This document shows, piece by piece, positions 1 through 6,337 of a stretch of DNA of 6,389 nt. A model generated the notes under the pieces. The model was given only the letters and a program-made list of their open reading frames with translations. It was not told the DNA's origin and ran no database searches. Made by a program: the position numbers and the translations under genes. Origin of the DNA: Rhodobacterales bacterium (GTDB lineage: Bacteria; Pseudomonadota; Alphaproteobacteria; Rhodobacterales; Rhodobacteraceae); assembly GCA_013298675.1 (NCBI GenBank), contig JAAFIJ010000167.1, positions 1 to 6,389 on the forward strand, written 5' to 3'. Within the stretch, counting starts at the first letter, position 1; each line of letters opens with the position of its first letter.

Positions 1-590
1 AAACGGCCCCACCGTCCGATGCAACCCCACCCGACCTGACCCGCGATCCCTTGGAGCTGCCCGCCTCGCGCGCGCTACGCCTGCAGGCGATCACCCGGGG
101 CGACGAGGGTTTCATCCTGTCGATGGCCTATTCCACCCAACGCGGCTATGGGCGCACCCATGCCTTTGTGGGCGAGTTGCGCATTGGCCAAGTGGCGGTT
201 CAGGTGGACATTCCCGAACTGGGTTTCGCCGTCGAAATCGGTGAGATTGAATTGACCGAATGCGAAACCGTCAACCAGTTCAAAGGATCGAAAACCGAGC
301 CGCCGCAATTCACCCGTGGCTACGGTCTGGTCTTTGGCCAATCCGAACGCAAGTCCATCGCGATGTCATTGGTCGACCGGGCCCTGCGTTGGAAAGAGCT
401 TGGCGAAGACAACTCTGGCGCCCCCGCGCAAGACGAAGAGTTTGTCCTCTACCACTGCGACAACATTCAGGCGACGGGGTTTCTGGAGCACATCAAATTG
501 CCCCACTATGTTGATTTTCAAGCCGAATTGGAGCTTGTTCGCCGCTTGCGCGCCGAAGTCCAGACCCAGATGCAGGAGGCGGCGGAATGA
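1..590 (+). CDS. phnI: PhnI, C-P lyase core subunit (5'-truncated by window edge)
   Basis: PhnI is the nucleosidase-like subunit that, with PhnG, PhnH and PhnL, displaces adenine from ATP and couples the phosphonate to C1 of ribose (known for E. coli). The frame is open from base 3 and gives 195 residues before the TGA at 588-590. The family is about 350-370 residues, so roughly the C-terminal 55% is present. Segments that match PhnI strongly include RGDEGFIL, AYSTQRGYGRTH, ELGFAVEIGE, TECE, FTRGYGLVFGQSERK, VDRAL, PAQDEEFVLYHCDN and LPHYVDFQAELELVRRL. The TTG at 51 is not the start: the PhnI-like reading (DPLELPASR...) runs through it from further upstream. The stop overlaps the phnJ start as ATGA, and the phnJ ribosome-binding site AGGAGG (574-579) lies inside this gene. 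Confidence 0.96.
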   Translation, partial: TAPPSDATPPDLTRDPLELPASRALRLQAITRGDEGFILSMAYSTQRGYGRTHAFVGELRIGQVAVQVDIPELGFAVEIGEIELTECETVNQFKGSKTEPPQFTRGYGLVFGQSERKSIAMSLVDRALRWKELGEDNSGAPAQDEEFVLYHCDNIQATGFLEHIKLPHYVDFQAELELVRRLRAEVQTQMQEAAE

Positions 591-1480
591 CCGATCAGGC
601 TTATAACTTCGCTTATCTGGACGAACAGACCAAGCGCATGATCCGCCGCGCGATCCTGAAAGGCGTCGCTGTGCCGGGCTATCAGGTGCCTTTTGCCAGC
701 CGTGAGATGCCTATGCCCTACGGTTGGGGCACGGGCGGGGTGCAGGTGACGGCGGCTTGCCTGACGCCAGATGATACGCTGAAAGTCATCGACCAGGGTG
801 CCGATGACACCACCAACGCGGTGTCGATCCGCAAGTTTTTTCAGCGCACAGCAGGCGTGGCAGTGACCGAATCCACCACGGATGCCACCATCATCCAGAC
901 CCGCCACCGCATTCCCGAAACCCCAATGACGGCAGGCCAGATCCTCGTTTATCAGGTGCCGATCCCCGAACCCCTGCGCTTTTTGGAGCCGCGAGAAACC
1001 GAAACGCGCAAGATGCACGAGTTGGAAGAATACGGCCTGATGCATGTCAAGCTGTACGAAGACATTGCGCGCCACGGCCAGATTGCCACGGCCTACGCCT
1101 ATCCAGTCAAAGTCGAGGGCCGCTATGTCATGGACCCCTCGCCCATCCCGAAATTTGACAACCCCAAACTGTCGGACAGCCCCGCGATCCAGCTGTTCGG
1201 CGCGGGACGTGAGCAGCGCATCTATGCGCTGCCGCCCTTTACCAAAGTGGTCAGCCTTGATTTCGACGATCACCCCTTTATCGCCTCAAAAGCCCCGCAT
1301 GACTGTGACCTGTGCGGCGCGGGTGACAGCTATCTCGATGAGGTGATCACCGACGATCAAGGCAGCCGCATGTATGTCTGCTCTGACACCGATTTCTGCG
1401 CCGGTCGCCGCGACGCGGGCCATGTTGGCAGGCTGGGCGTCGCCCAAACTGAAGGCCAAACACAAGGGATGCTGATATGA
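587..1480 (+). CDS. phnJ: PhnJ, radical-SAM carbon-phosphorus lyase
   Basis: This is the catalytic C-P lyase subunit. It uses SAM and a [4Fe-4S] cluster to split ribose 1-phosphonate 5-phosphate into an alkane (methane from methylphosphonate) and 5-phosphoribosyl 1,2-cyclic phosphate. The protein has 297 residues (E. coli 281). The cysteines are C240, C243, C265 and C271, spaced Cx2C-x21-C-x5-C, exactly as in E. coli (241, 244, 266, 272); the last corresponds to the proposed thiyl-radical cysteine. G31 in the PGYQVPF segment corresponds to the proposed glycyl-radical Gly32 of E. coli. Other family blocks are YNFAYLDEQTKRMIRRAIL, MPYGWGTGG, DQGADDTTNAVSIR, TRHRIPETP, VPIPEPLRF, MDPSPIPKFDNPK and DFDDHPF. 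The C-terminal tail after C271 has 26 residues, longer than the E. coli tail, and lacks recognisable motifs. The start is set by the ATGA overlap with phnI and by AGGAGG seven bases upstream. Confidence 0.98.
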   Translation: MTDQAYNFAYLDEQTKRMIRRAILKGVAVPGYQVPFASREMPMPYGWGTGGVQVTAACLTPDDTLKVIDQGADDTTNAVSIRKFFQRTAGVAVTESTTDATIIQTRHRIPETPMTAGQILVYQVPIPEPLRFLEPRETETRKMHELEEYGLMHVKLYEDIARHGQIATAYAYPVKVEGRYVMDPSPIPKFDNPKLSDSPAIQLFGAGREQRIYALPPFTKVVSLDFDDHPFIASKAPHDCDLCGAGDSYLDEVITDDQGSRMYVCSDTDFCAGRRDAGHVGRLGVAQTEGQTQGMLI

Positions 1481-2235
1481 CTACTCCCCTCTTGTCTGTC
1501 ACCGGCCTGACCAAACGCTACGGCCCTCGCATCGGCTGCGCTGATGTGTCGTTTGACCTCTACCCCGGCGAAGTGTTGGGCATCGTCGGCGAAAGCGGGT
1601 CGGGCAAATCCACCCTTCTGTCGTGCCTTGCCGGGCACCAGACCACCGATCTGGGCCAGATCACCTATGACGGGCGCAACGTACTGGCGATGTCGGAAAC
1701 CGACCGCCGCCGTTTGGGGCGCACCGATTGGGCCTATGTCCACCAGAACCCGCGCGACGGGTTGCGCATGGGCGTCAGCGCGGGTGGCAATGTCGGCGAA
1801 CGGCTGATGGCCATCGGCGCGCGCCACTATGGCCAAATCCGCGACAGCGCAACCAATTGGCTGGGCCGGGTGGAGATTGCAGCCGACCGCATTGACGACC
1901 GCCCCACCGCCTTTTCCGGCGGCATGCAGCAACGCCTGCAAATCGCCCGCAATCTGGTGACCGCCCCGCGCCTTGTCTTCATGGATGAGCCCACCGGCGG
2001 GCTAGATGTCTCGGTTCAGGCCCGCCTCTTGGATCTGTTGCGCGGGCTTGTGCGCGACCTTGGCCTGTCGGTGATCATCGTGACGCATGATCTGGCCGTC
2101 GTCCGCCTGCTGGCGCATCGGTTGATGGTGATGAAGTCGGGCCGCGTCGTAGAGCAGGGCCTGACCGATCAGGTGCTGGATGACCCGCAGCACGCCTATA
2201 CCCAGCTGCTGGTCTCGTCGGTTCTGGCGGCCTGA
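1477..2235 (+). CDS. phnK: PhnK, ABC-type ATPase of the C-P lyase complex
   Basis: This is a soluble ABC-ATPase subunit, 252 residues long. In E. coli, PhnK binds the PhnJ surface of the PhnG2H2I2J2 core; the pathway does not use it as a membrane importer. Visible motifs: Walker A GESGSGKST (38-46), a Q-loop in YVHQNPRDGLRMG, the ABC signature FSGGMQQRLQIARNL starting at F146, Walker B LVFMDEP with D170-E171, D-loop GGLDVS, and H-loop histidine H204 in IVTHD. The C-terminal VLDDPQHAYTQLLVSSVL is characteristic of PhnK and of dipeptide-type ABC ATPases. The PhnK assignment rests on the GGMQQRLQ signature and on its position directly after phnJ. The start is the ATGA overlap with phnJ, with AAGGGA (1464-1469) seven bases upstream. 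No membrane segment is seen. Confidence 0.97.
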   Translation: MTTPLLSVTGLTKRYGPRIGCADVSFDLYPGEVLGIVGESGSGKSTLLSCLAGHQTTDLGQITYDGRNVLAMSETDRRRLGRTDWAYVHQNPRDGLRMGVSAGGNVGERLMAIGARHYGQIRDSATNWLGRVEIAADRIDDRPTAFSGGMQQRLQIARNLVTAPRLVFMDEPTGGLDVSVQARLLDLLRGLVRDLGLSVIIVTHDLAVVRLLAHRLMVMKSGRVVEQGLTDQVLDDPQHAYTQLLVSSVLAA

Positions 2236-2236
2236 G

Positions 2237-3190
2237 ATGCTGTTCGCTTATGCCCGCGATGACCGCAAACTGCTGCAACTGCCGCTTGGCGGTGATCTGA
2301 AAACGGCGCTGTGGATCGACCTTTATCGCCCGCAACCCCAACAAACCGCATCGGTGCGGGCTTTGGGGATAGAAATTCCCACTCTTGCCGACATGGAAGA
2401 GATCGAGGTTTCCAACCGCCTTTACCGCGAAGACAGCGCTGATTATCTGACCGTCGTTTTGCCCGGTTTAAGCGAGACGAAAACCCCGATCTCCGGCCCG
2501 GTCTGCTTTATCTTGCAACCCGACCGGTTGATCACTGTGCGCCACCACGCGCCACGCCCGTTTGAAACTTACCCCGCGCGCGCCGATAAGGTTGGCCCTG
2601 GGGTGGCCGACCCTCGCCGGGTGTTTCTGTCGCTGATGGAGGAAGTCATCGGCCGCCTTGCCGACTTGCTCGAAGGCTCGGGGCATGCGCTGGATGCCCT
2701 GATGACGCGCGTATTTTCGGAAGGGGCCAACGCCACAGACACCGGCTTGCAAGAGGCACTGCGCGATGTCGCCCGCGAAAGCGATCTGGTCAGCCGCGTG
2801 CGGCTTTCGCTGTTAACCATCGAACGGGCGATCAGCTATTTTGGCCAGTCCCTCGGGCCCGCCAGCGACGACTTGCGCCCCGTGGTCAAAGGCCTGATGC
2901 GTGACATCCAAGCTCTGGAAGTGCATGGCGACTTCCTGACCAGCCGCGTGGCGATGGCCACTGATGTGACTTTGGGCATGGTCAATCTGGCGCAGAACAA
3001 AACGGTGAAAATCGTGTCCGTCGTCGCCGTCATCTTTCTGCCGCCCACGGTGATTGCCAGCGCCTATGGCATGAACTTTGCTCATATGCCCGAACTCGGT
3101 CTGACATGGGGCTATCCGATGGCTTTGGGCCTGATGTTGGCGTCTGCCATTGGCACCTATCTTTTCTTCAAATGGAAGCGCTGGCTATGA
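2237..3190 (+). CDS. corA: CorA-family divalent cation (Mg2+/Co2+/Ni2+) transporter
   Basis: This is an inner-membrane channel-type transporter of 317 residues (E. coli CorA 316). The long N-terminal cytoplasmic part is rich in acidic and helical sequence (ADMEEIEVSNRLY, LMEEVIGRLADLLEG, MRDIQALEVHGDFL). Two C-terminal membrane segments follow, at about 258-277 (KIVSVVAVIFLPPTVIASAY) and 292-311. Between them is the CorA selectivity signature GMN (278-280) and the MPEL periplasmic loop (284-287), as in bona fide CorA. The intact GMN is no help in separating CorA from Zn-exporting ZntB. The C-terminus is positively charged (KWKRW), as is usual for the cytoplasmic end. The ATG at 2237 lies one base after the phnK stop; an in-frame ATG at 2180 lies inside phnK and precedes the homologous start MLFAY, so it was not chosen. 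The ribosome-binding site is weak (GGCGG, 2226-2230), suggesting coupling to phnK. Location inside the phn operon is the odd feature. The family is near certain; the ion is inferred. Confidence 0.95.
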   Translation: MLFAYARDDRKLLQLPLGGDLKTALWIDLYRPQPQQTASVRALGIEIPTLADMEEIEVSNRLYREDSADYLTVVLPGLSETKTPISGPVCFILQPDRLITVRHHAPRPFETYPARADKVGPGVADPRRVFLSLMEEVIGRLADLLEGSGHALDALMTRVFSEGANATDTGLQEALRDVARESDLVSRVRLSLLTIERAISYFGQSLGPASDDLRPVVKGLMRDIQALEVHGDFLTSRVAMATDVTLGMVNLAQNKTVKIVSVVAVIFLPPTVIASAYGMNFAHMPELGLTWGYPMALGLMLASAIGTYLFFKWKRWL

Positions 3191-3870
3191 TCAGAATATC
3201 TAACCTTTCCAAAGACTTCATCCTGCACAACCAAGGTGGGACCATCATCCCGGTGATGGCGGGCGCGGATCTGACTGTCGCTCATGGTGAGTGCGTCGGA
3301 CTAACCGGGCAGTCGGGGTCGGGCAAATCCACACTGATACGGATGATTTACGGCAATTATCTTGCGGCCGGGGGCAGCATCTTGGTGGGCGCGCTGGACG
3401 TGGCCACCGCTGCCCCGCGCGACATCATCGCGCTGCGCCGCGATACGTTGGGCTATGTCAGCCAATTCCTGCGCGTTGTGCCCCGTGTGCCCACGCTCGA
3501 CGTGGTGGCCGATCCGTTGTTGTCGCTGGGCGTGCCCGCGGAACAGGCCCGGCACCGCGCTGCCGAACTTCTCACACGGCTGAACATCCCGCAGCGCCTT
3601 TGGTCGCTGTCGCCCACCACCTTTTCGGGAGGCGAGCAGCAGCGCGTCAATATCGCGCGCGGTTTTGCCCACCCCTACCCTGCCCTTTTGCTGGACGAAC
3701 CCACTGCCAGCCTCGATGCCACCAACCGCGAAGTTGTGCTGTCGCTGATCGAAGAGGCCAAGGCGCGCGGCGCGGCCATCTTGGGCATTTTCCATGACGA
3801 AGCCGCCCGTGACCGGGTGTGCGACCGCGTGGTGGATGTCACCGGGTTCACGCCAAAGGCCGCCGCATGA
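3187..3870 (+). CDS. phnL: PhnL, ABC-type ATPase of the C-P lyase pathway
   Basis: This is the second ABC-ATPase of the pathway, needed with PhnG, PhnH and PhnI to form the ribose 1-phosphonate triphosphate intermediate, and able to bind on PhnK in the E. coli complex. It has 227 residues (E. coli 226). Motifs: Walker A GQSGSGKST (41-49), Q-loop in GYVSQFLRVVPRVP, signature FSGGEQQRVNIARGF from F146, Walker B LLLDEPTASLDA with D170-E171, and the PhnL-type H-loop GIFHDEA with H203. The SQFLRV and FHDEA blocks separate it from PhnK and from LolD-like ATPases. The ATG at 3187 was chosen because homology begins at MIRISNLSK, it makes the ATGA overlap with the preceding gene, and GGAAG (3174-3178) lies eight bases upstream. 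In-frame ATGs at 3172 and 3106 would add unrelated residues. Confidence 0.97.
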   Translation: MIRISNLSKDFILHNQGGTIIPVMAGADLTVAHGECVGLTGQSGSGKSTLIRMIYGNYLAAGGSILVGALDVATAAPRDIIALRRDTLGYVSQFLRVVPRVPTLDVVADPLLSLGVPAEQARHRAAELLTRLNIPQRLWSLSPTTFSGGEQQRVNIARGFAHPYPALLLDEPTASLDATNREVVLSLIEEAKARGAAILGIFHDEAARDRVCDRVVDVTGFTPKAAA

Positions 3871-4403
3871 TCTTTGCGATCGTTGGCCCGTCGGGCGCTG
3901 GAAAAGACACCCTCATCGCCGGGGCCATGGCACAGCGCCCGGACTTGCGGCTGGTGCGCCGCGTCATCACCCGGCCAGAGACCGCCGGCGGCGAAGACTT
4001 TGAGGGCGTGACTGAGGCCGAGTTTGCCACCCGTAGGGCAGAGGGCGAATTCGCCGTTGATTGGCGGGCCCACGGGCTGCATTACGGCATTCCACGCGCC
4101 CAAACCCTTGGCCCAAACCTTGGACAGGGCCCCGTTCTGTTCAACGGCAGCCGTGCCGCTCTTCCGTCGGCGAAACTTGCCTTTCCCGACTTGCAAGTGA
4201 TCCTTGTGACTGCCCCCGATGCGGTTCTGGCCGCCCGTCTGGCACAGCGCGGCCGCGAGTCACTTGATGACATCACTGCCCGCCTTGCCCGCGCCAGTTT
4301 CGCTCTGCCCCAAGGCATATTTGCGACCACCGTGGTGAACGACAGCACCCCGGCCATCGGTATCGTGCGCCTTCTGGCTGCGCTTCAGCCCGTCAAAGCA
4401 TAA
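3867..4403 (+). CDS. phnN: PhnN, ribose 1,5-bisphosphate phosphokinase
   Basis: PhnN phosphorylates ribose 1,5-bisphosphate with ATP to give PRPP, returning the ribose carrier of phosphonate breakdown to nucleotide metabolism (established in E. coli). The protein has 178 residues (E. coli 185) and is guanylate-kinase-like. It has an N-terminal P-loop GPSGAGKDT (7-15), followed by the family blocks RRVITRPETAGGEDFEGV, EFAVDWRAHGLHYGIP, VLFNGSRAALP and LAQRGRESLDDITARLARA. The start is the ATGA overlap with phnL, with AAAGG (3855-3859) seven bases upstream; an in-frame ATG at 3819 falls inside phnL. The last 19 bases overlap the end of the - strand DUF1045 gene, so no terminator lies between them. 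Confidence 0.96.
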   Translation: MIFAIVGPSGAGKDTLIAGAMAQRPDLRLVRRVITRPETAGGEDFEGVTEAEFATRRAEGEFAVDWRAHGLHYGIPRAQTLGPNLGQGPVLFNGSRAALPSAKLAFPDLQVILVTAPDAVLAARLAQRGRESLDDITARLARASFALPQGIFATTVVNDSTPAIGIVRLLAALQPVKA

Positions 4404-5062
4404 CGGTGCAAGAGATGAAAGCGCCCCTCTGCATCCTCGCCAAACAGGCAAAGATCCTCGATGACAAAGGGATCGGGCAGAACCAGAGCGAATTGCGCGG
4501 CAACAGTGCCTGCCACGGCGTGGGCTTCGTCTTTGGGCAAACGACCGGTCAAGGTCAGGTGAAACTGAAACTCTTCAAAAACAAAAGGATAGCCGTAAAC
4601 GCTCAGCAATTCTCTTTGCGGTTCGGTCAGGCTTTCGGGCCTGCGCCGGGCCACTTCGGCCTCGGTCAAGGGCGCGCGCAACCCATTGGTCGCGGCCACA
4701 ACTTCGGCGGCCAGATTTTTGATCTCGCGATCATCTCCGCGCGGGACAAGCGCGAGAAACCCTTCAAGGTTCACCAGATGCAGCCCCTCGCATTGCGCAG
4801 GGGCCAACCGGCCAGCCAAAGCGGCCACAGTGTTCTGAACCGCACGCACATCTACCCCCTGCCCCAGCCGAAACGGGGCGCGCAAAGTGCCGTGAAACCC
4901 GTATTTGCGCGGCTCGGCGGTGATCCGGGCCAGATCGGGCAAATCGGGCTGCGCCACGGGCTGACCCGTTTCAACATCCCAGCCCAGCCATGCAGTGGCG
5001 CGGGTGGCGAAGGCCCCGGGACGGGGCGCGAAATAGACGGCAAAACGTTTCATCTGGTCCAT
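4385..5062 (-). CDS. DUF1045 phosphonate-operon protein, 2H phosphoesterase-like
   Basis: This protein of 225 residues belongs to the DUF1045 family (putative phosphonate metabolism protein) found next to phn genes. Two HxT motifs are visible: H57-G-T59 in KYGFHGTLRAPF and H168-L-T170 in EFQFHLTLTGRLP. Paired HxT motifs define the 2H (LigT-like) phosphoesterase superfamily, whose characterised members open cyclic phosphodiesters. The C-P lyase reaction produces a cyclic phosphodiester, 5-phosphoribosyl 1,2-cyclic phosphate, and no phnP is in the window, so a PhnP-like role is a reasonable inference but unproven. The gene is convergent with phnN and divergent from phnM. An in-frame stop just upstream limits the start to the ATG at 5062 or the ATG at 5053 (MKRFAVYFAP); neither has a clear ribosome-binding site, so the start is uncertain by three codons and a short-leader or leaderless transcript is possible. 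Confidence 0.9.
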   Translation of the reverse strand: MDQMKRFAVYFAPRPGAFATRATAWLGWDVETGQPVAQPDLPDLARITAEPRKYGFHGTLRAPFRLGQGVDVRAVQNTVAALAGRLAPAQCEGLHLVNLEGFLALVPRGDDREIKNLAAEVVAATNGLRAPLTEAEVARRRPESLTEPQRELLSVYGYPFVFEEFQFHLTLTGRLPKDEAHAVAGTVAAQFALVLPDPFVIEDLCLFGEDAEGRFHLLHRYALTG

Positions 5063-5084
5063 GACGGGTGCATTAGCGGGGGTT

Positions 5085-5102
5085 TGTCACATGAATGTGA
5101 CA
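5085..5102. promoter_or_regulatory. Perfect palindrome in the DUF1045-phnM divergent gap, candidate operator
   Basis: TGTCACAT-GA-ATGTGACA is a perfect 8-base inverted repeat around a 2-base centre. It lies 22 bases from the DUF1045 start and 54 bases from the phnM start, in the only divergent intergenic gap of the window. Its symmetry fits a dimeric regulator serving both genes. The same bases also read as two imperfect half-sites 11 bases apart, TTGTCAC and ATGTGAC, which resemble the PhoB half-site CTGTCAT. On the + strand TTGTCA (5084-5089) is close to a -35 element, but no convincing -10 follows at normal spacing. On the - strand a GCTAAT (5077-5072) is a weak -10 candidate for DUF1045. 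The repeat is seen directly; the regulator is not identifiable. Confidence 0.6.
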
Positions 5103-5156
5103 CGGTCCTGCCATTCGATCCAAAAGCCATGACGACCGCAAGACAGGACTGACAAA

Positions 5157-6299
5157 ATGACCGAAACCATCCTTGCCAACGCCCTTCTGGTGCTGCCCGG
5201 AGAAACCCTTCACGGGCAAATCCGCCTGATGGACGGCAAGATCACCGATATTTCGCCAGGCGCCGCAGTACCGGCGGGCGCCGTGGATTGCGCGGGCGAT
5301 CTGGTGATGCCTGGTCTGATCGAACTGCACACCGACAACCTTGAACGGCACATAGAACCGCGCCCCAAAGTGAACTGGCCGCACGCCGCCGCAATCATCG
5401 CCCATGACGCAGAACTGGCCTCTGTCGGGATTACCACGGTGTTTGACGCGCTGCGCGTGGGGTCTGTGGTGTCGAACGCAAAGGCCAATTACGGCGAATA
5501 TGCCCGCGCTCTGGCCGATGAGATTCTGGGATTGCGGGCGACAGGTGCCCTGCGGATCAGCCATTTTTTACACCTGCGGGCAGAGGTATGTTCTGAAACT
5601 CTGATCGACGAACTGGACAAGTTCGGCCCTTCGGACCGCATTGGCATCGTCAGCTTGATGGACCACACCCCCGGCGAACGACAGTTCCGTGATATCAGCC
5701 AGTTGCAGAAATACGTCTGCGGCAAGCACGGCATCTCGCCTGATGAGTTCGAGGATCATATCGCCGCGCAAAAGGCCCTGACCGCCCGACTTGGCACAGC
5801 ACATGAGGCCGCCGCAGTTGCCGCCGCCCGCCGCTATGGTGCAGTGCTGGCCAGCCATGACGACACCGAGGCGGGCCATGTCGCCCGCTCTGCCGAACAC
5901 GGCGCCCATTTCGCAGAGTTCCCGACCACCGTCGAGGCCGCCCGTGCCTGCCATGTCCATGGCATCAAGGTGATGATGGGCGCGCCGAACCTGATCCGGG
6001 GTGGCAGTCACTCTGGCAATGTCGCGGCGCAGGCCTTGGCCGAGGCTGATCTATTGGACATTGTGTCGTCCGACTATGTTCCGTCGTCGCTTCTTTCGGC
6101 AGCGCTGATGCTGGGCGATATCTGGGGCGATCTGGCGCGCGGCGTGGCCACAGTCACCGCCGCCCCGGCAAATGCGGCCGGGCTGATGGACCGGGGCCAT
6201 GTTACCATCGGAGCGCGGGCCGACATAATTCGTGTCACCCGGATCAACGGCGCGGGCGCCGTACGAGGTGTCTGGGTTCAAGGCAATCGGGTGGCCTAG
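5157..6299 (+). CDS. phnM: PhnM, ribose 1-phosphonate triphosphate diphosphohydrolase
   Basis: PhnM is a metal-dependent amidohydrolase-fold enzyme that removes pyrophosphate from alpha-D-ribose 1-methylphosphonate 5-triphosphate, giving the 5-phosphate substrate of PhnJ. The protein has 380 residues (E. coli 378). Family blocks, in order: LVMPGLIELHTDNLERHIEPRP with H58 and D60 in an HxD metal motif (instead of the HxH of typical amidohydrolases), GITTVFDAL, SLMDHTPGERQF with H170, LASHDDTEAGHV with H234, AEFPTTVEAA, MGAPNLIRGGSHSGNVAA and SSDYVPSSLL with D306. The ATG at 5157 has AGGA (5145-5148) eight bases upstream. Unlike the other phn genes here it is not in the coupled chain: it is separated from phnN by the opposing DUF1045 gene and should need its own promoter, probably near the palindrome at 5085-5102. 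Confidence 0.97.
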   Translation: MTETILANALLVLPGETLHGQIRLMDGKITDISPGAAVPAGAVDCAGDLVMPGLIELHTDNLERHIEPRPKVNWPHAAAIIAHDAELASVGITTVFDALRVGSVVSNAKANYGEYARALADEILGLRATGALRISHFLHLRAEVCSETLIDELDKFGPSDRIGIVSLMDHTPGERQFRDISQLQKYVCGKHGISPDEFEDHIAAQKALTARLGTAHEAAAVAAARRYGAVLASHDDTEAGHVARSAEHGAHFAEFPTTVEAARACHVHGIKVMMGAPNLIRGGSHSGNVAAQALAEADLLDIVSSDYVPSSLLSAALMLGDIWGDLARGVATVTAAPANAAGLMDRGHVTIGARADIIRVTRINGAGAVRGVWVQGNRVA

Positions 6300-6337
6300 G
6301 GCCTTTAGGCCCGCCAAGGCGGATTGGCCTTGGCCAA
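6299..6337. terminator. Three consecutive short inverted repeats after phnM, possible terminator region
   Basis: Three small hairpins lie almost end to end. GGGCC-TTTA-GGCCC is at 6299-6312, starting at the last base of the phnM stop. CCGCC-AA-GGCGG is at 6311-6322. TTGGCC-TT-GGCCAA is at 6324-6337. None is followed by a T-run on either strand, so this is not a classic intrinsic terminator. The position between phnM and a possible convergent gene fits a bidirectional end-of-transcript structure, but some of the symmetry may simply come from GGCC-rich coding sequence. Confidence 0.35.

Noticed and set aside
51..590. TTG at 51 as the start of an independent 179-residue protein
   Set aside because: The PhnI-like reading continues upstream of 51 to the window edge, so this is the middle of phnI.
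518..1273. 251-codon - strand open frame opposite phnJ
   Set aside because: It lies antisense to strongly conserved PhnJ sequence, and its His/Arg/Gly-rich composition is typical of a shadow frame.
2180..2236. Earlier in-frame ATG for the corA gene, inside phnK
   Set aside because: The added residues lie in the phnK coding end and precede the family start MLFAY; the ATG at 2237 directly after the phnK stop fits the CorA length.
4406..5152. Long + strand open frame of 248 codons opposite the DUF1045 gene
   Set aside because: The - strand frame carries clear DUF1045 blocks and both HxT motifs, while the + strand reading is low in recognisable structure and is explained by high GC at third codon positions.
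5129..5152. Seven-codon mini-ORF (MTTARQD) just upstream of phnM, enclosing its ribosome-binding site
   Set aside because: It could be a leader peptide coupled to phnM, but the short length, absence of its own ribosome-binding site and lack of attenuator structure make chance more likely.
5568..6011. 147-codon - strand open frame opposite phnM
   Set aside because: It overlaps conserved PhnM blocks and resembles no known family; a GC-driven shadow frame.
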